Shown here piece after piece: positions 6,302-11,656 of a stretch of 11,656 nt of DNA. The stretch is from contig CAAFJI010000135.1 in NCBI GenBank assembly GCA_900763175.1, positions 1 through 11,656 on the forward strand. The letters are read 5' to 3'. Position 1 is the first letter of the stretch. Every line of letters starts with the position of its first letter. Made by a program: the position numbers and the translations under genes. Source of the DNA: Lachnospiraceae bacterium (GTDB lineage Bacteria > Bacillota > Clostridia > Lachnospirales > Lachnospiraceae). Below the pieces are notes generated by a model. That model was not told the origin of the DNA. It made no database searches and saw only the letters and a list, made by a program, of their open reading frames with translations.

Positions 6302-7396
6302 TTAGAAGTTGATGCGTTCTTCTGTTTCGTGATGGAAAAGAAAAATCTTATCTGGTTTAATGGCAAAACGAATGGTTTTGGCTGTCAGGTCTACCTTATT
6401 CTCTGCACTGATAATGGAACGGATCGTAGGGGTTAAGGATGCTGCATGGGAGGAGACTACGGAAATGTCCCTTCCCATTACTTCTACGCCGCCTAACTGG
6501 CACACAAAGGAGCCTGCTTTATCAAGGAGAAAGCCTTCCGGACGGATTCCGGCGTAAACAGGCTGGTCAGTCAGGCCAGGTGTGGCAAGGACTGCGTTTT
6601 CACCTATGTAGAGCTCTTCTTTTTTGATCTGGCCTTCCAGAACGTTAATGGGAGGTGTGCCGAGAAAACGGGCTACGAAGAGGTTAACCGGATTGTCATA
6701 GACATCCTGAGGCTTTCCAATCTGCTGTACTACTCCCTGTTTCATGACTACGATCATATCAGAGATGCTCATGGCTTCTTCCTGGTCGTGGGTGACGAAA
6801 ACGGTGGTAATGTTGGTGGCACGCTGGATCTTGCGGATCTCTTCTCTGGTCTGGAGGCGCAGACGGGCATCCAGATTGGAAAGGGGTTCGTCAAGAAGAA
6901 GGACACGGGGCATTTTCACAAGGGCACGGGCAATGGCTACACGCTGCTGCTGGCCTCCGGAAAGCTCTGACGGCCGTCTGTCCATCAGCTCCTGGATCTG
7001 TACAAGACGGGCTGCTTCTGTGGTACGCTGCTCCATCTGGCTTTTGGAAAGCCTGGACTTTCCTTTCAGATTCTGCAGAGGAAAAAGGATGTTCTGCTTC
7101 ACGGTAAGGTGAGGGTAAAGGGCATAATTCTGGAAAACCATACCTACTCCTCTGTTTTCTGGAGGCTGAGAGGTGACATCTTCGTCACCGAAAAGGATTT
7201 TGCCGCTGGTTGGCTTTTCAAGGCCGCAGATCATGTTGAGTGTGGTGCTTTTGCCGCAGCCGGAGGGTCCCAGCAGGCCGATGAGCTTGCCATCTGGAAT
7301 CTCAAAGTTAAAACTGTCTACTGCAGTAACCGGTTCCTGGGCCTTCTTGCTTCTTGAAGGAAACTGCTTGGTGAGATTTTCTAATACAATTTTCAT
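6302..7396 (-). CDS. ABC transporter ATP-binding protein, UgpC/MalK/MsmX type
   Basis: This 364-residue cytoplasmic ATPase energises the importer. In order: Walker A GPSGCGKST (43-51), Q-loop Q89, signature LSGGQ (145-149), Walker B VLLLDEP (165-171, D169 and catalytic E170), D-loop SNLDA (173-177) and switch H203 (VTHDQEEA). The C-terminal 130 residues look like the TOBE/OB regulatory domain of this subfamily (PVYAGIRPEGF near 285). The frame is open for 68 codons further upstream, but ATG 7396 is chosen: it begins the classic N-terminus, has GAGGAG seven bases before it, and the longer form would swallow the proposed promoter. All catalytic residues are intact. It is the first gene of the four-gene operon, whereas CUT1 operons more often start with the binding protein. 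Confidence 0.93.
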   Translation of the reverse strand: MKIVLENLTKQFPSRSKKAQEPVTAVDSFNFEIPDGKLIGLLGPSGCGKSTTLNMICGLEKPTSGKILFGDEDVTSQPPENRGVGMVFQNYALYPHLTVKQNILFPLQNLKGKSRLSKSQMEQRTTEAARLVQIQELMDRRPSELSGGQQQRVAIARALVKMPRVLLLDEPLSNLDARLRLQTREEIRKIQRATNITTVFVTHDQEEAMSISDMIVVMKQGVVQQIGKPQDVYDNPVNLFVARFLGTPPINVLEGQIKKEELYIGENAVLATPGLTDQPVYAGIRPEGFLLDKAGSFVCQLGGVEVMGRDISVVSSHAASLTPTIRSIISAENKVDLTAKTIRFAIKPDKIFLFHHETEERINF

Positions 7397-7403
7397 ATTC
7401 TCT

Positions 7404-7409
7404 CTCCTC
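7404..7409 (-). promoter_or_regulatory. Ribosome binding site fixing the ATPase start
   Basis: GAGGAG on the minus strand lies seven bases before ATG 7396. It selects this start over the upstream in-frame ATG at 7600, which would place the promoter inside the gene. Confidence 0.8.
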
Positions 7410-7447
7410 AACTCATGCGTCGGATTTTGTGTAAAACATTCTATTTT

Positions 7448-7476
7448 ATTATAGCGAATTATGGGAATTTGTACAA
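7448..7476 (-). promoter_or_regulatory. Promoter of the ABC importer operon
   Basis: On the minus strand a perfect TATAAT (7453-7448) is preceded 17 bases upstream by TTGTAC (7476-7471), a partial -35 match. The predicted 5' leader is about 45 bases. No convincing catabolite-repression site or other operator was recognised nearby. Confidence 0.55.
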
Positions 7477-7517
7477 TGAAAAACTTGTGGAAATAGGGGG
7501 GATTCATAGCGGATATG

Positions 7518-7548
7518 AAAAAACTCCCGCTGCAGGGCAGGGGAGTTT
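7518..7548 (-). terminator. Terminator of the acylation operon
   Basis: AAACTCCC (7521-7528) pairs with GGGAGTTT (7541-7548), with an inner CTGC/GCAG extension. On the minus strand a six-U run (A7518-A7523) follows. It lies about 70 bases past the DHHW stop codon and ahead of the ABC operon promoter, separating the two units. Confidence 0.88.
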
Positions 7549-7560
7549 GGGAATGGAAGT

Positions 7561-7585
7561 AATCGGAAATTCGTATCTTCCGGTT
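7561..7585 (-). repeat. Extra hairpin in the 3' untranslated region of the DHHW gene
   Basis: AATCGGAA (7561-7568) pairs with TTCCGGTT (7578-7585), with one G-T pair and a nine-base loop. It lies between the stop codon and the terminator and lacks a U-run. It may only stabilise the mRNA end. Confidence 0.3.
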
Positions 7586-7617
7586 GATTTTATTTTGCAT
7601 TATCAGAAAAAACAGGA

Positions 7618-8982
7618 TTACTGTGAATCAGAGCTGTCAGTGGCTTCAGAAGTATCGGCAGAATTAGAGCTGTCGGCGGATTCAGAACCATCAGTGGATT
7701 CAGAGTCGTCACCAGAATCAGAACGTTCTGCGTTATCGGTAGTTTCAGCCGAATCAGAACTGGTATCAGTAGCATCCGTGTTCGCACTTTCGGCTGCATC
7801 AGAAGCTTCCGGGGTGCTGTCTGTAGTATCAGATGGTGTCAATGCAAGTTCCAGGGAAGTATCGCTGTAGAAGGTATTTGCATTATAGAGATACAAAATC
7901 TCCTGAATCTCTTCCACCTGGATCAGCTCCTCCAGATCTCCATAAAAATAACGTGGGTCTACAAGAACAATTTTCCGGTAATAAGGAGCCAGGAAAGGAA
8001 CCAGGCTGTTGGCGTAGGAATCCTTGATCACAAGCAGGGTACGGTTCTCTTCTACCGGAGTGGAGATGACTACCTTACTGTGGTTGCCGTCAAAGAACAT
8101 GGCATATTTATCACGTTCTTCCAGTTTGCTGGTGTCGTAAAAGCTGGCTGTTTTTTTCTGCTCATCCACATAATTGACAACAGAGGATGGAACTTCTTCT
8201 CTGGGAAGAAAAACATCCATTTCCTCTTTCTCTGACGCCCGGAATCCGCTTTTCGCAGAAAGAGTACCCTGAAAGCTGTTGGAAACAGGAAGCTTATCAT
8301 AGGAAATCAAAGAAGAGTCAATTTCCAGTGCTTTTGCAAGCTGAAGGTAAGCAAAATAAGCACCCTGCGTGGTCCAGTGATGGTCTGTGTGGTAATAAAT
8401 GCCGTCATCCTTATGTAAGGAAAGGGTATCACGCACATCTACAAAGGTAACTTCTGCTGCCTCAAGGGTATCTCTGGTAGTATCTAAATAAGGATTCTGG
8501 TCTGTGGCAGGAGCGAGAGCCGGAAGCTTGTCACTGAGAATATTTACTGCATTAGGTGCGATCAGCGCATACTGGGGGAGGTCGGAATGTCTGGCTGCGA
8601 AATCAGTCATAGCAGTTAAAGTACGGTCCAGACGTTCCTGGGAGGGTGCAGTGAAGTCCTCCATCAGGTAGCCGTTTTTTCCAAGAAAGACACCATTTCC
8701 CTCTGTATTCCCAAGAAGCTGCTGGGCACCTGCACGTAAGGTGATCCACCAGTCACGAAGGAAAAACTGGTCATTGACATAAGTTTCATAGCTGTCCGCA
8801 AATTTGCCTGATGCAGCCTGGGAAACACTAAGGGCAGGCCGTGAGGCGAGAACCCGGTTCTCCTTCTGGGAAAAGCCCCGGTCAGGCAAAATCATGTTGA
8901 TAACCAGAACCACAAGGAGAAAGACTCCAAATAATATTCCGGTAAGCTGGTAAAAATAACGATATCCACGTTTCTTTTTCAT
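7618..8982 (-). CDS. DHHW family membrane-anchored protein, probable surface O-acylation partner
   Basis: The 454-residue protein has an N-terminal signal-anchor helix (about 13-32), so the rest lies outside the membrane. The diagnostic TDHHW motif is at 199-203, inside a region like the SGNH-type AlgX/AlgJ proteins; FDGNHS (297-302) and KDSYANSLVPFL (320-331) are further conserved-looking blocks. DHHW proteins commonly lie next to MBOAT acyltransferases, as here: the MBOAT gene ends 21 bases upstream. The likely role is transfer or handling of an acyl group on a surface glycan, inferred from analogy. From about residue 383 to the end the protein is a 72-residue tail almost entirely of Ser, Asp, Thr, Glu and Ala, outside the conserved domain. 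GGAGG four bases before the ATG supports the start. It is the last gene of its operon. Confidence 0.87.
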   Translation of the reverse strand: MKKKRGYRYFYQLTGILFGVFLLVVLVINMILPDRGFSQKENRVLASRPALSVSQAASGKFADSYETYVNDQFFLRDWWITLRAGAQQLLGNTEGNGVFLGKNGYLMEDFTAPSQERLDRTLTAMTDFAARHSDLPQYALIAPNAVNILSDKLPALAPATDQNPYLDTTRDTLEAAEVTFVDVRDTLSLHKDDGIYYHTDHHWTTQGAYFAYLQLAKALEIDSSLISYDKLPVSNSFQGTLSAKSGFRASEKEEMDVFLPREEVPSSVVNYVDEQKKTASFYDTSKLEERDKYAMFFDGNHSKVVISTPVEENRTLLVIKDSYANSLVPFLAPYYRKIVLVDPRYFYGDLEELIQVEEIQEILYLYNANTFYSDTSLELALTPSDTTDSTPEASDAAESANTDATDTSSDSAETTDNAERSDSGDDSESTDGSESADSSNSADTSEATDSSDSQ

Positions 8983-9003
8983 AGGTCCTCCAAACAGTGA
9001 AAA

Positions 9004-10392
9004 TTAGAACTGCTGGTACATAAATGGTGTATAAGAGTTATAGATCATATAAGCAATACACAGGAAAAACAGCAGGACATTGATGGCAACTGCTGCGGCT
9101 GTGCTGCGTTTGGTGATTCGTTTAAATCCTTGATATAGTCCTGGCCTGCTGGCAACACAGGAAATGATAAGCAGGAGCAGTCCTGATTTCAGATAATAAA
9201 GAGAAGCCCGATCTGCGAAACAGGTAGCTCCAAATCCCACCATGGCAGAAAGCATTTTTCCGATGGCAGCAAGAGTGGTCTGGCTGAAAAATACCCATCC
9301 GATGATAACTGCGATCATGGTGTAAAGGTTGCGCACTACAGAAGGCGCTTTTTCCAGGAAACGGTTCAGCAGGAACTTCTCGGCAAGAAGGAGAAGTCCA
9401 TAGTAAACGCCCCAGAAAACAAAGTTCCAGCTGGCACCATGCCAAAGACCTGTAAGAGCCCATACCACAAGAATGTTACGGATATGCTTTCCTGTAGAAA
9501 CACGGTTTCCGCCAAGGGGGATATAAATATAATCACGGAACCAGCTTCCAAGTGACATATGCCATCTGCGCCAGAATTCGGAAACACTGGTGGAAATGTA
9601 AGGATAATCAAAGTTCAGCTTGAAATTGAATCCAAGCATTTGTCCAAGGCCGATAGCCATGTCAGAATAACCGCTGAAATCGAAATACAGTTCCAAAGTA
9701 TAAGCCAGAATGGCAATCCAGGTTCCTATAAAGGAGCCGGTTCCGGAAGCTGTGACAGAGGTGTACAGAGCGGAAAGGTTATCTGCAAGGAGTACCTTTT
9801 TGGAAAGCCCCTTGATAAAAAGCTCTGCTCCGGTGCCAAGACGTGTGATATTGATGGCACGGCGGGAAATCTGGTCCCTGATGTCGGTGTAACGGACAAT
9901 CGGTCCTGCAGTCATGTGAGGGAACATAGTGCTGTACACAGCGTAGGGGAAAAAGCTCCGGCAGGCTTCTGTTTTTCCCATGTAGACATCCAGAATATAG
10001 GAAAGATTCTTGAAGGTGTAAAAGGAAAGTCCGATGGGAAGGGCCAGCTCCGGATAGGTCAGCCCAAGTCCTGTGATCCCGTTGATGGTGTCCAGAAGAA
10101 ATCCCCAGTATTTGAAAAATCCCAGTATCAGAAGATTGACCACAACTGCAAAGATCAGGTTCTTTTTTCGATCCAGTGCGGACTTTTTGGAATCTCCCAG
10201 CTCTTTTCCAAGATAGTAGTTAAAAAAGCAGGAAAACAGCATCAAAATCAAATAAGTAGGATCTCCCCATGCATAGAAGAAAATGCTTCCCACAAGAAGT
10301 ACCGGATTCCGGAATTTTACCGGAACGAAATAGTAGATCAGCAGGAATATGGGAAGAAAGGTAAAGATAAAAATTACACTGTTAAATACCAT
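9004..10392 (-). CDS. MBOAT family O-acyltransferase (AlgI/DltB type)
   Basis: This 462-residue polytopic membrane protein is predicted to move an acyl group, probably acetyl, across the membrane for O-acylation of a secreted polymer. The opening VFNSVIFIFTFLPIFLLIYY is typical of AlgI-like members. FPHMTAGPIVRY (158-169) corresponds to the family's FPQLxAGPIxRY, with His in place of the common Gln. YFDFSGYSDMAIG (236-248), FWRRWHMSLGSWFRDYIYIP (273-292, containing H278) and WALTGLWHGASW (311-322) follow, with H318 the invariant catalytic His. AGGAG nine bases upstream supports the start and overlaps the stop of the DUF4358 gene. Neighbours on both sides are extracytoplasmic SGNH-like or accessory proteins, which fits a surface acylation machine. 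The acceptor polymer is unknown. Confidence 0.93.
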   Translation of the reverse strand: MVFNSVIFIFTFLPIFLLIYYFVPVKFRNPVLLVGSIFFYAWGDPTYLILMLFSCFFNYYLGKELGDSKKSALDRKKNLIFAVVVNLLILGFFKYWGFLLDTINGITGLGLTYPELALPIGLSFYTFKNLSYILDVYMGKTEACRSFFPYAVYSTMFPHMTAGPIVRYTDIRDQISRRAINITRLGTGAELFIKGLSKKVLLADNLSALYTSVTASGTGSFIGTWIAILAYTLELYFDFSGYSDMAIGLGQMLGFNFKLNFDYPYISTSVSEFWRRWHMSLGSWFRDYIYIPLGGNRVSTGKHIRNILVVWALTGLWHGASWNFVFWGVYYGLLLLAEKFLLNRFLEKAPSVVRNLYTMIAVIIGWVFFSQTTLAAIGKMLSAMVGFGATCFADRASLYYLKSGLLLLIISCVASRPGLYQGFKRITKRSTAAAVAINVLLFFLCIAYMIYNSYTPFMYQQF

Positions 10393-10404
10393 GGTTAAAT
10401 TCTC

Positions 10405-10887
10405 CTATATCAGGGATAATAAGGTCTGTCTGAGCTCCTGGGCATTGGCCCCACAGAAGTACCATACATAGCGGCCACGTTTCTCCACAGCTGCGTCACC
10501 TAAAAGTGCCATCTGGTCTGTTCCATAGCCTTCAAAAACATTTTTCTGATTCTCAAGATGAGTCTGTGCAGCTTCCAAAAAGCTCTCAGCATCAGCGGCT
10601 GAGGCTGCTTTTACTACGAAAACCTCTTCCACAGCCATTGGGGAGGCCGCTTTTCGGAAATAATAGCCCTCTGTGGAATCCTCCTCGATCTGGTAGGAGC
10701 GGCGAAGTCCGGTAGCTCCCTGTTCGTCAAGTGTGGTGACATTTTCCACCTGTTCCAGTGCAGCAGAAATCTTATCCACGGATACGTCAGCTGCGTAATC
10801 AGAGACATAAAGCCGTGCCAGGTATACCACAAGGAAGAGGACCATGGCAGATTTTATGACAAGGGGTCTTGTGAGTTTTATTTTCAT
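10405..10887 (-). CDS. DUF4358 family membrane-anchored protein
   Basis: The 160-residue protein has one N-terminal hydrophobic helix (about 10-28) and an extracytoplasmic domain. The pattern EEVFVVKAASAADAESFL (87-104), then QKNVFEGYG (114-122), ALLGDAAVEKRGRYVWYF (127-144), matches what I know of DUF4358, a family of unknown function common in Clostridia. ATG 10887 is chosen because it overlaps the stop of the upstream SGNH gene in an ATGA arrangement, implying translational coupling. An in-frame ATG at 10923 would add 12 residues but overlaps that gene further and has no ribosome site. The ribosome site here is itself weak (AGGAC), which fits coupling. Its place inside an acylation operon suggests an accessory role comparable to AlgF, but this is inference only. 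Confidence 0.82.
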   Translation of the reverse strand: MKIKLTRPLVIKSAMVLFLVVYLARLYVSDYAADVSVDKISAALEQVENVTTLDEQGATGLRRSYQIEEDSTEGYYFRKAASPMAVEEVFVVKAASAADAESFLEAAQTHLENQKNVFEGYGTDQMALLGDAAVEKRGRYVWYFCGANAQELRQTLLSLI

Positions 10888-11656
10888 ACGAGTCCTGCCC
10901 TTTCTGCCATATAAGTAAGCCATTTGGGATAATAATTGTAAACCATGTGCTCACCGTCTGGCTCATACATACTTTCGTCAACAAGGAATGTGTCATCAAT
11001 AAAGGTACAGCCTGTTTCTTCACAGAAAGCTTTTAAAGCCTGATTGAAGCTGTCGTAATAGGCAAGGGCCGGGCTGGCGTTGATGGCACTCTGCTCAATT
11101 GGAAGGATGCTGTTGATGTAGATCGGGGTATTCGGAAGGGATTTCTGGATCAGCTCGATCTTTACACGGTATGCATCGATAAATCCCTGGGCGTTTCCAT
11201 TATAAATCTCAAGGTCATTTGCACCGAAGGACAAAAAGAATACTCGTGGGTTCAGGCTGATGGCGGTATTGATCTGTTCATCCGCTGCATCAATACGAAG
11301 TCCAAGCTTGGCAACTACGATACTGGTATCAAGAAATCCATATTCTGCAATAGATTCTGTAATGGAGTCACCTACAATGACACATCCCTGAAAGGCCTGT
11401 TTGATCTGTACATCAGTAAGGATATCGCCAAGAACACCTTCTTCGGTGGAAGGTTCATTGACAGCAGGTCTGTCCTTTTCAGACAGCTGGCGGACCTGAT
11501 CTTCGATTTCAGAAATGTCCGCAGTTTCCAGCTGTTTCAGACGCTCTACATTTTCCTGGCAGATTTTATCAGAACTTCCGGAACGAGAGCAAAAAAAAGC
11601 TATCCCTGCAGCCAGCAGCACGGCAGCTGGGATAACGGCAAGAACGGTTTTGTTAT
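10884..11656 (-). CDS. SGNH/GDSL-family hydrolase, membrane-anchored (start outside window)
   Basis: At least 256 residues are present; the frame is open to the right edge, so the true start lies beyond it. A GTG at 11621 is an in-frame valine inside the hydrophobic helix NKTVLAVIPA...LLAAGIAFF and is not a good start. After this signal anchor, a charged, probably helical stretch (residues 30-65 of the visible part) leads to the SGNH domain: block I VGDSITE (S97 nucleophile), block II glycine G118 (KLGLR), block III FGANDLE (G144, N146) and block V DGEH (D233, H236). All catalytic residues are present. Such enzymes add or remove acetyl or other acyl groups on glycans. It overlaps the DUF4358 gene by four bases and is upstream in the same operon. 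Whether it acts as an esterase or a transferase cannot be told from sequence. Confidence 0.86.
   Translation of the reverse strand, partial: NKTVLAVIPAAVLLAAGIAFFCSRSGSSDKICQENVERLKQLETADISEIEDQVRQLSEKDRPAVNEPSTEEGVLGDILTDVQIKQAFQGCVIVGDSITESIAEYGFLDTSIVVAKLGLRIDAADEQINTAISLNPRVFFLSFGANDLEIYNGNAQGFIDAYRVKIELIQKSLPNTPIYINSILPIEQSAINASPALAYYDSFNQALKAFCEETGCTFIDDTFLVDESMYEPDGEHMVYNYYPKWLTYMAERAGLV

Noticed and set aside
7397..7600. Longer N-terminus for the ATPase starting at 7600
   Set aside because: The extra 68 residues match no ABC protein, cover the promoter and the upstream terminator, and ATG 7396 has a good ribosome site.
7415..7870. Plus-strand open frame ending in a Ser/Glu/Val-rich stretch
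   Set aside because: It runs through the ABC promoter, a terminator and the complementary strand of the DHHW tail. The low-complexity part is just the reverse reading of that tail.
9559..10398. Plus-strand open frame of 279 codons opposite the MBOAT gene
   Set aside because: Antisense shadow of a well-supported MBOAT gene. The translation is Lys/Gly/Ser-rich without membrane or domain features.
11619..11621. GTG start for the SGNH hydrolase
   Set aside because: The hydrophobic anchor helix continues in frame upstream to the window edge, so the GTG is an internal valine.
1..11656. CRISPR array, insertion sequence, prophage or defence genes
   Set aside because: No spaced direct repeats, transposase or integrase motifs, phage genes or nuclease-type defence genes were seen on either strand.

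Overview
The window looks like chromosomal DNA of a gut-type Clostridia bacterium, most likely Lachnospiraceae. This is inferred from moderate GC content, strong AGGAG ribosome sites, T-rich intrinsic terminators, tRNA genes without encoded CCA, a DUF4358 protein, a DHHW protein beside an MBOAT acyltransferase, and acidic Ala/Glu/Thr linkers after signal peptides. No species call is possible from sequence reading alone.

Layout. Bases 1-433 hold the possible 3' end of an unidentified gene and then a three-gene tRNA operon (Asn-Glu-Cys) with a good promoter, hairpin-forming spacers and a strong terminator. A MATE-family efflux pump (486-1835, +) follows closely. From about 1900 to the right edge every gene is on the minus strand, in three transcription units. 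(a) A single-gene unit at 1969-2766 encodes a secreted protein with two OB-fold-like domains, with its own promoter and terminator. (b) A four-gene ABC importer of the CUT1/Ugp-Mal type runs 7396 to 2917 in the order ATPase, permease, permease, solute-binding lipoprotein, with a promoter near 7450-7476 and a terminator at 2857-2903. (c) A four-gene cell-surface acylation unit enters from beyond 11656 and ends at a terminator near 7518-7548, in the order SGNH/GDSL hydrolase (start outside the window), DUF4358 protein, MBOAT O-acyltransferase, DHHW protein.

How the genes work together. In unit (c) the MBOAT protein is expected to move an acyl group (probably acetyl) across the membrane. One or both SGNH-like extracytoplasmic proteins would then place it on, or remove it from, a surface glycan, by analogy with AlgI/AlgJ/AlgX, PatA/PatB and DltB/DltD. 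The DUF4358 protein is membrane-anchored, translationally coupled to the hydrolase and of unknown function. In unit (b) the ATPase powers uptake of a sugar or glycerol-phosphate-like solute through the two permeases. Its binding protein is unusual: besides an N-terminal lipobox it carries a C-terminal transmembrane helix, so it is probably tethered at both ends.

The best candidates for something undescribed are the acylation unit, with its DUF4358 partner and acidic serine-rich tail, and the doubly anchored binding protein. No CRISPR array, insertion sequence, prophage or defence island was seen. No gap between genes exceeds 300 bases.
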